Source: Clostridia bacterium
GTDB lineage: Bacteria; Bacillota; Clostridia; Christensenellales; Aristaeellaceae
Assembly: GCA_017519405.1 (NCBI GenBank)
Contig: JAFWSH010000002.1
Location: 1-64,000 of the forward strand
Length of the DNA stretch: 64,000 bases
Direction: 5' to 3'
Below, in pieces: positions 53,429 through 62,559 of this stretch. How positions within the stretch are numbered: position 1 is the stretch's first letter; the number at the start of each line of letters is the position of its first letter. The notes beneath the pieces were generated by a model that searched no databases, was not told the DNA's origin, and was given only the letters and a program-made list of their open reading frames with translations. Made by a program: the position numbers and the translations under genes.

Positions 53429-53562
53429 TGCGGCATCCTCCGTATTCGATGTTTTGACCAATCCTGTACGCAGATGCCGTTTTTGTTGGAATTTGTGCTA
53501 TTACTGGTTTATGGATACCCCTCCTTCAGGGGAGGGGAGAGGAGCTGCGGGATCACTTGCTT

Positions 53563-53610
53563 TGCCTTCCCCTGGCAGGGGAAGGGGGACCGCTTGCGGT
53601 GGATGAGGTT
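53563..53610. repeat. GC-rich intergenic repeat, type 2 (copy B)
   Basis: Inverted relative of 46033-46079, sharing TGCCTTCCCCT, AGGGGAAGG and GGATGAGGTT. It lies between the second tnpV remnant and a core gene. Confidence 0.5.
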
Positions 53611-53625
53611 CTCCGGGCAGGGCAT

Positions 53626-53650
53626 GAAAAAGCCCGGCCGAAGCCGGGCT
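53626..53650 (-). terminator. Terminator of the MucBP-like repeat protein gene
   Basis: On the minus strand, the stem AGCCCGGC / GCCGGGCT with a TTCG loop is followed by TTTTT, 15 bases past the stop. Confidence 0.88.
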
Positions 53651-53665
53651 GGGGAGGGGGAAAAC

Positions 53666-55828
53666 TCACTCGAAGAACTTCATCTCGCTGATATGGACGT
53701 CGTACTTGTTCACGTCCCCCACCCAGATGTGGGCCACGAAGATCTCGATCTTGGTGACGCCGGTGAAGGTGCCGCCCAGGCTGTAGGGCCGGACCTCCTG
53801 GTAGAAGCCCTTGGGGATGGGCACGGTGCGCTCCACCACGCCCTGGTCGCAGTAGATCACCAGATCCAGGGAGCTGGGCTTGCTGTTCTCGGTGAAGTCC
53901 GAGTAGCTGCGGACCTTGCCGGAGGTGAGGCCCAGGGTGCTGACGGTGGCGCCGTTGAAGTAGCAGGTGAGCTCCGGGATGCCGTCCTTCACATCGCCGT
54001 TCCAGTAGATGTAGTGGAAGGAGGTGTTCAGGTTGTTGTCATAGAGGTTGGGCAGGTCGTTGACGGCGTTGGGGTTGGTGGAGCCGGCCACGAACTGGGT
54101 CTCCCACTGGGTGGGATAGACCTCGGGACCCACGTTGCTGCTGGGCTTGGCGGTGACGGGGGGATTGGTGGCGCTCTTGCGCTTGTACTCGAAGTAGATC
54201 TCCGAGGGGGTCACGGAGCCGTCGGCGTTCACGGTGACGTTCACATAGCTCTCGGAGTAGAGCCTGTAGCCGCTGGGGGCGCTGCCGGCGTTGACCCGGT
54301 GGGTGCCCTGCTGCAGGGTCTGGGTCCGGGTGGAGAGGATCCGCATCTCATCCACGTCGTAGTTGTGGATGGTGACCGTGCCGGTGACGGGGATGTACTC
54401 CTGATAGTAGAAGTACACCGCGGAGGTGGAGAGGGCGCCGCCGGAGGAGAGGGTCACCGTCTGGCTGGCGGAGGAGGTCAGGTGGTACTTTCCGCCGGAG
54501 AGGGTGGCAGGCGCCGTGATGCTGTTGGTCCCCTGGCGCACCGTGACGGACTTGGTCTGCAGGACGTTGCCGTATCCGTCGCAGTAGTAGACCCAGACCG
54601 TGGCGGTGGTAGGCACGGGGGTGGGGGTGACCCGCCGGGCGTAGGTGAAGCGCAGGCTGGTGGGGGAGAGGCTGCCGTTGGCGTAGAGGGTCACCGACTG
54701 GGAGGCAGAGGAGGTCCGGTAATACTGATTGTTCATCAGCTGGGAGGGCGCCGTGATGGTGGTGGTGCCCTGGCGGACCGTCTGGCTGGTGGTCTGCAGC
54801 AGGCTGCCGTACTCGTCGTAGTAGTAGATCATCACCGTGGCGGTGGTGGGCACGGGGGTGGGGGTGACCCGCCGGGCGTAGGTGAAGCGCAGGCTGGCGG
54901 GGGAGAGGCTGCCGTTGGCGTAGAGGGTCACCGACTGGGAGGCAGCGGAGGTCCGGTAGTACTGGTCATTCATCAGGGAGGCCGGCGCCGTGACGGTGCT
55001 GGTGCCCTGGCGCACCGTCTGGCTGGTGGTCTGCAGGAGGTTGCCGGCGGTGTCGTAGTAGTAGATCCAGACCGTGGCCGTGAGCGCGGCGGGGGCCGGG
55101 GTGGGGGTGACGGTGTTCACCGTGGTGGACACATAGTAGAAGGTGAGGGTGCTGGTGGAGAGGCTGCCGTTGGCATAGAGGGTCACGTTCTGGCTCTCCA
55201 CGGAGATGCGGCGGTACATGCCGCCCTGCAATGTGGCGGGGGCGGTGATGGTGTTGGTGCCCTGGGTGCAGTAGTGGGTGGACTGCTGCAGCACATTGCC
55301 GTAGGCGTCCCGGTACTCCACCGTCACGTTCTTGCCGCCGGTCTGGCTGCCGGTGCCGGTGCCGCTGCCCTGGGCGGGCTGGCAGCCGGAGGCCGCCGTG
55401 AGTCCCCAGGCCGGGGGCGTGCGCCAGGTGCCGAAATAGCCCACCTGCTGCCGCATCTCGTCGTCGGCGTAGGGGGTCACCGTGATGGTGTAGGTGCCCG
55501 TGCGCTTCAGGCTGAGGGTGAAGGTCTCCCGGCCCGTGGTGCTGTTCCAGTCCGCCCGGTTGCTGACGCCGTTCACCATGCAGTCCACATGGTAGCAGCC
55601 CCAGCTCAGGGCGGAGTAGTAGCCGTTGCTGTACACAAAGGTCCCCCGCTCCTGGGTCAGGGTGATGGTGGCGTTGGCGGACCAGACGTTGACGGTGAAG
55701 GTGGCCGGGCCGGAGCCCGTCCCCGTGACGTTGTAGGGGCTGTCCGCCGCGGCCGTCCCCAGGAAGAGGACGGTGAGCAGTGCCGCTGCCAGCAGCACCG
55801 CCGTGAGATGCCGGTGATTGAGTTTCAT
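53666..55828 (-). CDS. Secreted MucBP-like repeat protein
   Basis: A 720-residue exported protein. The signal peptide covers ~1-28. Residues ~29-160 form an N-terminal beta domain. Five MucBP-like repeats of ~80 residues lie at ~165-550, each starting like VTVEYRDAYGNVLQ or ATVMIYYYDEYGSLLQ and containing YANGSLSP; TPTPVPTT linkers join them. The C-terminal ~150 residues (NAVNDLPNLYDNNLNTSFHY onward, ending HISEMKFFE) resemble a discoidin-like ligand-binding domain. No LPXTG signal or anchor is visible. Likely a surface or secreted binding protein for mucin or polysaccharide; ligand unknown. Confidence 0.8.
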   Translation of the reverse strand: MKLNHRHLTAVLLAAALLTVLFLGTAAADSPYNVTGTGSGPATFTVNVWSANATITLTQERGTFVYSNGYYSALSWGCYHVDCMVNGVSNRADWNSTTGRETFTLSLKRTGTYTITVTPYADDEMRQQVGYFGTWRTPPAWGLTAASGCQPAQGSGTGTGSQTGGKNVTVEYRDAYGNVLQQSTHYCTQGTNTITAPATLQGGMYRRISVESQNVTLYANGSLSTSTLTFYYVSTTVNTVTPTPAPAALTATVWIYYYDTAGNLLQTTSQTVRQGTSTVTAPASLMNDQYYRTSAASQSVTLYANGSLSPASLRFTYARRVTPTPVPTTATVMIYYYDEYGSLLQTTSQTVRQGTTTITAPSQLMNNQYYRTSSASQSVTLYANGSLSPTSLRFTYARRVTPTPVPTTATVWVYYCDGYGNVLQTKSVTVRQGTNSITAPATLSGGKYHLTSSASQTVTLSSGGALSTSAVYFYYQEYIPVTGTVTIHNYDVDEMRILSTRTQTLQQGTHRVNAGSAPSGYRLYSESYVNVTVNADGSVTPSEIYFEYKRKSATNPPVTAKPSSNVGPEVYPTQWETQFVAGSTNPNAVNDLPNLYDNNLNTSFHYIYWNGDVKDGIPELTCYFNGATVSTLGLTSGKVRSYSDFTENSKPSSLDLVIYCDQGVVERTVPIPKGFYQEVRPYSLGGTFTGVTKIEIFVAHIWVGDVNKYDVHISEMKFFE
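54160..55340 (-). repeat. Five ~240-bp tandem repeats inside the MucBP-like gene
   Basis: The repeats are about 240 bp each. The second and third (roughly 54,620-55,100) are nearly identical in DNA over long stretches, which indicates recent duplication; the outer ones are more diverged. Confidence 0.75.
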
Positions 55829-55971
55829 ATTGTCTCCCTCCTTGCGCGAAGCAGGTGCGTTTCACCCATGAAACGCTGCTGCCCCGGCTTTTCTTCCACA
55901 CCGGAAGGGTTTTTCGGAAACTTTTTTGCTCCGGGGCGGGACCCTGCGCCCTGCGTCCCCCGGAGGCAGCC

Positions 55972-56000
55972 TTGAATCTGAGCCCATTATATGCTATAAT
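55972..56000 (+). promoter_or_regulatory. Promoter of the secreted MBL-fold hydrolase gene
   Basis: TTGAAT (55972-55977) and TATAAT (55995-56000) are 17 bp apart, 34 bases before the start. Confidence 0.85.
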
Positions 56001-56033
56001 CAGCCGAAAAAGAAGAGCTCCGGAGGTTTTTTG

Positions 56034-56912
56034 ATGAAAAAGATGGCGTGCTTCCGCCTGCTGGCGGCCCTGGTGATGCTGGCGCTGGTGCTTTCGTCCG
56101 GCGCGGCGGGCGCGGAGATCCATCTGGATCAGGAACCCCCGGCGGAGTGGGCGGACCGGGAGGTCATGACCCTCACCGCTTTCCCCACGGTGGAGAACGA
56201 CTGCACCCTGCTGGAGGTGGGGGGCAAGTCCATGCTCATCGACGGGGGCTTCAAGGGCTGGCGCTACCAGCTGGAGCCGGCCCTGGCGGCCATGGGCTAC
56301 AAGGGCCGGGTGGACGTGCTGTTCAACACCCACCCCCACGACGACCACCTGGGCTGCGTCTCGGTGATGGTCCGGGACGGCTTCCAGGCGGGGGAGTTCA
56401 TCTCCACCTTTCCCCGGGACTACAAGGAAGACATCCAGAAGCAGACCGTGAAATACCTGGACGCGGCGGGGATCCCCTACCGGCAGATCGAAAACGGGGA
56501 GACCATGGAATTCGGCGGCGCGCAGCTGGTGTTCTGGTACTATCCCGACGGCCGGGACCCCAACGCCCTCAGCGCCCTGATGCACATCACCTTCGGTGAC
56601 TCCACCGTCCTCATGGGGGCCGACACCACCAACGCCACCCACAAGTGGTTCCACCAGCACCTGGGGGCGGAGAAGCTCCACGCCGACATCCTGAAATACC
56701 CCCACCACGCCTACACCGCCGTCTCCGGCGACTTCATGGAGGACGTGAACCCCGGCTTTGTCTACGTCACCAACCGGGCCCGGAAGACCCCCGCCGCCAA
56801 CAAACAGCTCCGCAGCCGGCACATCCCCTACTACCACACCTCCATCGGCCGCATCGTCATGGTCACCGACGGCACGGACTGGTACATCAAGCAGTATACG
56901 GACCGCTTCTGA
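56034..56912 (+). CDS. Secreted metallo-beta-lactamase-fold hydrolase
   Basis: A 292-residue exported protein (signal peptide to ~28). The HxHxDH metal site is visible as THPHDDHLG (H100, H102, D104, H105). MLIDGGFKGW precedes it, and later MGADTTNATHKWF and KYPHHAYTAVS supply further metal ligands. The overall pattern matches the ComEC/Rec2-type MBL group rather than beta-lactamases; the substrate could be a phosphoester or a surface polymer. GGAGG lies 7 bases before ATG 56034. Single-gene unit with a strong promoter. Confidence 0.85.
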   Translation: MKKMACFRLLAALVMLALVLSSGAAGAEIHLDQEPPAEWADREVMTLTAFPTVENDCTLLEVGGKSMLIDGGFKGWRYQLEPALAAMGYKGRVDVLFNTHPHDDHLGCVSVMVRDGFQAGEFISTFPRDYKEDIQKQTVKYLDAAGIPYRQIENGETMEFGGAQLVFWYYPDGRDPNALSALMHITFGDSTVLMGADTTNATHKWFHQHLGAEKLHADILKYPHHAYTAVSGDFMEDVNPGFVYVTNRARKTPAANKQLRSRHIPYYHTSIGRIVMVTDGTDWYIKQYTDRF

Positions 56913-56938
56913 GCCTTACGCAGGCCCGCGGCCAGAGA

Positions 56939-56970
56939 AAAACCCGGTCAGGCTTCCGGCCGGGTTTTTT
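56939..56970. terminator. Bidirectional terminator between MBL gene and mfd
   Basis: The stem AACCCGG / CCGGGTT is followed by TTTTTT on the plus strand and preceded by As. The right arm lies in the last codons of mfd, so the two convergent genes share it. Confidence 0.75.
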
Positions 56971-59900
56971 CGGTGTCCTTCTGCTGCTGCTCTGTCTGGA
57001 GCTGGTCCAGCCGGGCCACCACCTTGCGGAAGGTGAGGACGGCGTCTCGCAGGAGGGCGCGCTCGCTGGCCCAGGTACCCTGCATCAGCAGGGTGTTCAG
57101 GGGGCGCTGGGGGATCTGGAGCCGGGGATCCGACTCGTGCATGGCCTGCCACAGCAGCAGGGGGTCCGGCACGAAGGCGCTGTCCACCCGCATGGTGAGG
57201 GCGCCGGGGGCGGCCCAGGCCTGGGTGACTCCCAGCCGGCTCAGCAGCGCCCGGAGCTGGCTCACGTCCAGCAGGGTCTCCACCACCGCCGGGGGATTCC
57301 CGTAGCGGTCGATGAGCTCATCCACAATGTCCTCCCGGTCCGCCTCAGTGGACAGGGCGGCGATGCGGCGGTAGATCTCCATCCGCTGCAGCTCGTCGGC
57401 GATGTACTCCGTGGGCAGGAAGGCGTCCACGTGGAGGTTCACCCGGGTCTCCAGCTCGCTGCGGTCGGGGATGCCCCGGGCCTCCGCCATGGCCTCCTCC
57501 ATCAACTTGCAGTACATCTCATAGCCGATGGTGGCCAGGTGGCCGTGCTGCTCCGGGCCCAGGATGTTGCCCGCACCCCGGATCTCCAGGTCCCGCAGGG
57601 CGATGCGGAAGCCCGCCCCGAACTCCGTGAACTCCCGGATGGCGCTGAGGCGCTCCTCCGCCGCCTCGGAGAGGATCTTGTCCTGGCGGACGGTGAAGTA
57701 GGCGTAGGCCTGCCGGCTGGAGCGCCCCACCCGGCCCCGGAGCTGGTACAGCTGGCTGAGGCCGAAGCGCTCCGCGTCGTAGACAATGAGGGTGTTGGCG
57801 GTGGGCACGTCCAGGCCGCTCTCGATGATGGTGGTGCACAGCAGCACGTCGTAGCTGCCGGCGTAGAAGTCCATCATCACGTCCTCCAGCACCTGCTCCC
57901 GCATCTGGCCGTGGGCCACGCCGATGCGGGCCTCCGGCACCAGGGCCCGGAGCCGCTGGTAGAAGCGCTCGATGGACTGCACCCGGTTGTAGAGAAAATA
58001 CACCTGGCCGCCCCGGCCCAGCTCCCGGAGGATGGCGTCCCGCACCAGGGCGTCGGAGTACTCCGCCACATGGGTCTGCACCGGCAGCCGGTCCTCCGGC
58101 GGCGTCTGCAGCACGGACATGTCCCGGATGCCCACCATGGACATGTGCAGGGTCCGGGGGATGGGGGTGGCGGAGAGGGTCAGCACGTCCACCTGGGTCT
58201 TCAGCTGCTTGATGGTCTCCTTGTGCTGCACCCCGAAGCGCTGCTCCTCGTCCACGATCAGCAGGCCCAGGTTCTTGAACTTCACGTCCTTGGCCAGGAG
58301 GCGGTGGGTGCCCACCAGCAGGTCGATCTTCCCCTCCGCCAGGTCCTTGAGGATGGCCCGCTGCTCCTTGGCCGTGCGGAAGCGGGAGATGACCTCCGCC
58401 CGGACGGGGAAGGCGGCGAAACGCTGCCGCACGGTGTTGTAGTGCTGCTGGGCGAGGATGGTGGTGGGGGCGAGGATGGCCACCTGCTTGCCGTCCACAA
58501 TGGCCTTGAAGGCGGCCCGGAGGCTCACCTCCGTCTTGCCGTAGCCCACGTCCCCCACCAGCAGGCGGTCCATGTTCCGGGGCTGCTCCATGTCGTGGGT
58601 GATCTCCCGGACGCTCTGCTCCTGGTCGGGGGTGAGCTCAAAGGGGAACTGGTCCTCAAACTCCCGCTGCCAGGGGGTGTCCGGGGCGAAGGCGTGGCCG
58701 GGCTGGTGGGCCCGCCGGGCGTAGAGGGCGGTAAGGTCGAAGGCCAGCTTCCGCAGGCCCTCCTTCACCCGGCCCTTCTGCCGGCCCCACTCCGTGCCGT
58801 TGAGGCGGTTGAGCTTCGGGGCCTGGGCGGGGTTGCCGATGTAGCGCTGCACCCGCTGGAAGGACTCCACCGGCACATAGAGCTGGTCCGTGCCGTCGTA
58901 CTGCAGGAGCATGTAGTCCCGCCAGGCGCCCTCCTGCTGCAGCCGCACCACGCCCTTGTAGATGCCCACGCCGTGGTCCTCGTGCACCACATAGTCCCCG
59001 GGCTTCAGGTCGGTGAAGGCGGAGAGCTTCTCGCCGGAGGAGCGCCGGGACTTTGCCTTGCGGTAGCCCGCGCCCCACAGCTCCGTGTCCGACACCACCG
59101 CCAGGGACGCCTCCGGCCACAGAAAGCCCGCGGAGAGGGTCATGGGCAGGATGCTGATCTCCCCCCGGGGCAGGGCCTGGGCTTCCTCCAGGAAGGCGGC
59201 GGTCACCCCGAACTCGGCCAGGGAGGCCGCCAGACGCTGGCCCCGGGCCACGCCGCCGGAGAGCAGCGCCACCGTCCAGCCCCGCTCCTGCCAGGCCTGC
59301 AGGTCCTGGGCCAGCAGGCGCAGCTGGGAGCGGTAGCTCTCCACGCCGGTGGCCTCCAGGTTCAGGGCGGTGTCCGGGGTGAGGCCGCCCATGCCCCGCA
59401 GCAGGGCGGTGCAGGCGGCGTAAGGCAGGCGGCTCAGGGGGGCGGAGGCCTCCTCCCAGGGGAGGAGCAGGCCCTCCTGTTCCCGGACGGCCTCCCCCCG
59501 GTCCATGGCGGCCAGCAGGTCCTGGGCAAAGGATTTCTGCCGGTCCTGGAAGCGCTGGCGCAGCTGGTCCGGCTCGCAGAAAAACACCAGCTGGGGCTGG
59601 TACCAGTCGGTGAGGCTCCAGCTCCGGGGCTGGAGCACGGGCAGCCAGGCCCGGATCCGACGGAAGGGCAGGCCCTCCGCCACCTGGTCCGCATCGGCCA
59701 GCAGGGCGGCGGTGCGGCGCTCCAGCTCCGTCTGGCGGGTGACGGACAGGGGCTTTTCTTCCGCCTCCGGGGCGGCGTCCTCCTCCTCGTCCTCGGGGAG
59801 GGGGGGCAGGTCCGGCCGCAGCAGGCTGTCCTCCCGGTCCGACACGGCCCCCAGGGCCTCCCGCATCCGCCGGGCCGCCTCCGGGCGCTCCACCTCCGGG

Positions 59901-60583
59901 ATCAGCACCTCGCAGGCCGGGCCAATGAGGGCGGCCTCCACGTGCTCCTGGCTGCGCTGGCTCAGGGGGTCGAAGGTGCGGATGGAATCCACCTCGTCCC
60001 CGAAATACTCGATGCGGTACGCCTGGGGCGCCGCCGGGGGATAGATGTCCAGGATGTCGCCCCGCAGGGCGCACTGGCCCTTGCCCTCCACCAGACTCAC
60101 CCGCTCATAGCCCATGCGCACCAGCCGGTCCAGCAGGTCGGCGGGCTCCCCCCGGTCCCCGGGCTGCAGCCGGAGAATGGCCTCCCGGAAGCAGGCCGGG
60201 CTGCCCATCCGCTGCTGCAGGGCGTCGGCGGAGACCGTCAGCACCCGGGTCTCTCCCAGGGCCACCCGCTGGAGGCAGTCCAGCCTTCGCCAGGCGCTCT
60301 CCTGGCTGGCGGAGCCCCGGGTCAGGTCGATCTCCCCCCCGGTGAGGGTGGCGGCACCGCTGCCCAGCAGCTGGGCGGCGTCCTCCCCGGTGTGGAGGGC
60401 CCGCAGGTCGCTGGGGGTGACGATGAGTACCCGGCGCCCGGTGTCCTCCGCCATGCGCACCGCCAGCGCCGCCGCCAGGGATTCGCCCAGCCCGGTGACG
60501 GCGGCGGATTTTCCGCAGGTCAAAGTCTCCCGGAGGGTGTCCAGGAGGGGGGAGGAGAGGGCGGCCAGCAGGGCGTTGGACAT
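56948..60583 (-). CDS. mfd: Transcription-repair coupling factor Mfd
   Basis: A 1,211-residue DNA translocase that removes stalled RNA polymerase and recruits UvrA. UvrB-like N-terminal region ~1-350. RNA-polymerase-interacting domain ~510-590 (PGDYVVHEDHGVGIYKGVVR). RecG-type helicase core ~640-1010 with Walker A GDVGYGKTEV (K683), DEEQ box, SATPIPRT and QLRGRVGRSSRQAYAY, and a C-terminal TRCF domain. An acidic insert (PEDEEEDAAPEAEEKP) near residue 270 is unusual. AAGGAGG lies 6 bases before ATG 60583. Length is typical. Confidence 0.97.
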   Translation of the reverse strand: MSNALLAALSSPLLDTLRETLTCGKSAAVTGLGESLAAALAVRMAEDTGRRVLIVTPSDLRALHTGEDAAQLLGSGAATLTGGEIDLTRGSASQESAWRRLDCLQRVALGETRVLTVSADALQQRMGSPACFREAILRLQPGDRGEPADLLDRLVRMGYERVSLVEGKGQCALRGDILDIYPPAAPQAYRIEYFGDEVDSIRTFDPLSQRSQEHVEAALIGPACEVLIPEVERPEAARRMREALGAVSDREDSLLRPDLPPLPEDEEEDAAPEAEEKPLSVTRQTELERRTAALLADADQVAEGLPFRRIRAWLPVLQPRSWSLTDWYQPQLVFFCEPDQLRQRFQDRQKSFAQDLLAAMDRGEAVREQEGLLLPWEEASAPLSRLPYAACTALLRGMGGLTPDTALNLEATGVESYRSQLRLLAQDLQAWQERGWTVALLSGGVARGQRLAASLAEFGVTAAFLEEAQALPRGEISILPMTLSAGFLWPEASLAVVSDTELWGAGYRKAKSRRSSGEKLSAFTDLKPGDYVVHEDHGVGIYKGVVRLQQEGAWRDYMLLQYDGTDQLYVPVESFQRVQRYIGNPAQAPKLNRLNGTEWGRQKGRVKEGLRKLAFDLTALYARRAHQPGHAFAPDTPWQREFEDQFPFELTPDQEQSVREITHDMEQPRNMDRLLVGDVGYGKTEVSLRAAFKAIVDGKQVAILAPTTILAQQHYNTVRQRFAAFPVRAEVISRFRTAKEQRAILKDLAEGKIDLLVGTHRLLAKDVKFKNLGLLIVDEEQRFGVQHKETIKQLKTQVDVLTLSATPIPRTLHMSMVGIRDMSVLQTPPEDRLPVQTHVAEYSDALVRDAILRELGRGGQVYFLYNRVQSIERFYQRLRALVPEARIGVAHGQMREQVLEDVMMDFYAGSYDVLLCTTIIESGLDVPTANTLIVYDAERFGLSQLYQLRGRVGRSSRQAYAYFTVRQDKILSEAAEERLSAIREFTEFGAGFRIALRDLEIRGAGNILGPEQHGHLATIGYEMYCKLMEEAMAEARGIPDRSELETRVNLHVDAFLPTEYIADELQRMEIYRRIAALSTEADREDIVDELIDRYGNPPAVVETLLDVSQLRALLSRLGVTQAWAAPGALTMRVDSAFVPDPLLLWQAMHESDPRLQIPQRPLNTLLMQGTWASERALLRDAVLTFRKVVARLDQLQTEQQQKDTEKTRPEA

Positions 60584-60678
60584 GGGGGACCTCCTTATTG
60601 ACGGAAGAAAGCGGGGGGCGTCGGGGAAAAGCCCCCGATGGCTGCGGGGGCATCTGCCAAACAGGATCGGACCGGTTC

Positions 60679-60707
60679 AGTATAGCACAGTTCCGGGCTT
60701 CTGTCAT
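60679..60707 (-). promoter_or_regulatory. Promoter of mfd
   Basis: On the minus strand, ATGACA (60702-60707) and TATACT (60679-60684) are 17 bp apart, about 95 bases before the start. Confidence 0.65.
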
Positions 60708-60812
60708 GGTCCGATGCGGCCTTTTTCTTGCCCCGGCCGGCGCCCCCCGGGCGGGAACGGCCCTGGCGCAGCCATGCATCCATCCCCGCCCCCCAAAGTA
60801 CCCCCTGTACCC

Positions 60813-60840
60813 TTGCAACATCCGCCAGTTCTGTTATAAT
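60813..60840 (+). promoter_or_regulatory. Promoter of the M16 peptidase-ruvX-ribF-trmB operon
   Basis: TTGCAA (60813-60818) and TATAAT (60835-60840) are 16 bp apart, 33 bases before the M16 start. Confidence 0.78.
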
Positions 60841-60873
60841 GGGAGCGTTGCAATAAGGAGGAGGAGGCATTCC

Positions 60874-62115
60874 ATGGAGCATTGGACCTTGCCCAACGGC
60901 ATGCAGGTGGTCACCGAGCAGTTTCCCCACATCCGGACGGTCTCCGTCGGGATCTTTGTCCATGTGGGCTCCCAGCTGGAGCTCCCTGAGGAGAACGGCC
61001 TGAGTCACTTTATCGAGCACATGGTCTTCAAGGGCACGGAGCACCGCACCCTGCGGCAGATCGCCGAGGAGACCGACGCCCAGGGCGGCCATCTCAACGC
61101 CTACACCGGGCGGGACCACACCTGCTTCTACACCAAGGTCATCGATGAGGACCTGCCCCAGGCCCTGTCCCTGCTCTCCGACATGGTGCTCCACGCCACC
61201 TTCCCGGAGGACGAGCTGAACCGGGAGCGGGGGGTGGTGCTGGAGGAGATCGCCATGTCGGAGGACGACCCCAGCGACGTGATGTCCGATCTGATGAGCG
61301 TGGCCATGTACGGCGGCCACCCCTCCGGCCAGACGGTGCTGGGCCCCGCGGACCGGGTGGCGGCCTACACCCGGGAGGACCTGCTGGCCTTCCGGGCCCG
61401 GCACTATACCCCCGGCCGGACCGTGCTGTCCGTGTGCGGCAGCTTTGACCCCGAGGCGCTGCGGGACCAGGTGCTGGCCCTCTTCGGGGACTGGCAGGAC
61501 ACCGGGGAGCCCGTGGCCTTCCAGCCGCCGGTGTTCCGCCAGGGGGTGCGGATGGCCCGGGACAAGGAGATCGAGCAGCTCCACCTGTGCCTGGCCTTCC
61601 CGGCCCCGGTCTACGGCGATCCCCGGGCGGTGCCCATGAACCTCATGTCCAGCGTCCTGGGGGGCGCCATGTCCTCCCGGCTCTTCCAGCGCATCCGGGA
61701 GCAGCTGGGCATGGCCTACGGCATCTCCTCCTTCCCCTCGGGCATGGAGGGGGCCGGCAGCTTCCACATCTACGCCGCGGTCTCCCCGAAAAACGGCGCC
61801 CAGGTGCTGGAGGAGATCGGCAAGGAGTACCGGAAGCTGCTGGAGGAGGGCATGACGGAGAAGGAGTTCGCCGACGCCCGGAAGCAGCGGCGCATCAGCC
61901 TGCTGATGAGCATGGAGAGCGCCTCGGCCTGGATGCCCGCCATGGGCACGGGCCAGCTGATCCTGGGGCGGATCCGCACGGTGGAGGACCGGCTGCGGAC
62001 CCTGGACCAGCTGACCATGGAGGACGTGGCGGCGGTCACCCGGGACTGCCTGAGCGCCACGCCCTGCCTGTGCGCGGTGGGCCCGGAGGCGGCCCGCTTC
62101 CTGGAGGGGCTGTGA
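60874..62115 (+). CDS. M16-family zinc metallopeptidase
   Basis: A 413-residue cytoplasmic M16 (insulinase/processing-peptidase) protein. The inverted zinc motif HxxEH is H45-E48-H49 in GLSHFIEHMVFKG, and the third ligand Glu lies near residue 125 in RGVVLEEIAMSEDD. FQRIREQLGMAYGISSF is the C-terminal-domain substrate-binding segment. GGAGGAGGAGG precedes ATG 60874. These proteins degrade or process peptides. The stop overlaps the ruvX start by one base, so it leads the operon ruvX-ribF-trmB. Confidence 0.92.
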   Translation: MEHWTLPNGMQVVTEQFPHIRTVSVGIFVHVGSQLELPEENGLSHFIEHMVFKGTEHRTLRQIAEETDAQGGHLNAYTGRDHTCFYTKVIDEDLPQALSLLSDMVLHATFPEDELNRERGVVLEEIAMSEDDPSDVMSDLMSVAMYGGHPSGQTVLGPADRVAAYTREDLLAFRARHYTPGRTVLSVCGSFDPEALRDQVLALFGDWQDTGEPVAFQPPVFRQGVRMARDKEIEQLHLCLAFPAPVYGDPRAVPMNLMSSVLGGAMSSRLFQRIREQLGMAYGISSFPSGMEGAGSFHIYAAVSPKNGAQVLEEIGKEYRKLLEEGMTEKEFADARKQRRISLLMSMESASAWMPAMGTGQLILGRIRTVEDRLRTLDQLTMEDVAAVTRDCLSATPCLCAVGPEAARFLEGL

Positions 62116-62546
62116 TGAACGAGCGGATTGTGTGCCTGGACGTGGGGGACGTGCGCATCGGCGTGGCGGTGAGCGACGCCCTGCGCCTGATCGCCACCCC
62201 GGTGGAGGTCATCACCCGGGTGGGCTGGGGGCCGGACACCCGGAAGATCATGGCCATCTGTGAGCGCTACGACACCCGCCTCGTCCTCAGCGGCCTGCCC
62301 CTGAACATGGACGGCAGCGAGGGCTTCCAGGCGGAGAAGGTGCGGGGACTCTGCGCCCAGCTGGAGAAGGCGGGGCTCACCGTGCGCTTCCAGGACGAGC
62401 GCCTCACCACCGTGACGGCGGAGGAGGCCCTGCTGGAGGACAACATGCACCGCCGGGAGCGGAAGCAGCACGTGGACAAGGTGGCCGCCGCGGTGATCCT
62501 CCAGACCTGGCTGGAGACCCCGGAGGAGAAGCGGGAGAATTTCTGA
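62115..62546 (+). CDS. ruvX: Holliday-junction resolvase RuvX (YqgF family)
   Basis: A 143-residue RNase-H-fold nuclease. LDVGDVRIGVAVSD holds the catalytic Asp, LVLSGLPLNMDGS and FQDERLTTVTAEEALLE the other conserved motifs, and KVAAAVILQTWL the C-terminal helix with an Asp before it (HVDK). YqgF proteins process pre-16S rRNA 5' ends and Holliday junctions. The ATG overlaps the upstream stop by one base, consistent with coupling. Confidence 0.93.
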   Translation: MNERIVCLDVGDVRIGVAVSDALRLIATPVEVITRVGWGPDTRKIMAICERYDTRLVLSGLPLNMDGSEGFQAEKVRGLCAQLEKAGLTVRFQDERLTTVTAEEALLEDNMHRRERKQHVDKVAAAVILQTWLETPEEKRENF

Positions 62547-62559
62547 TGGGAGGATGCCC

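Noticed and set aside
54160-55340. Regular repeats considered as a CRISPR array
   Set aside because: The repeats are ~240 bp, in frame inside a secreted protein gene and encode MucBP-like domains.
56645-60601. A 1,318-codon plus-strand open frame opposite mfd
   Set aside because: Antisense artefact of high GC; no start signal or domain, and mfd on the other strand is unmistakable.
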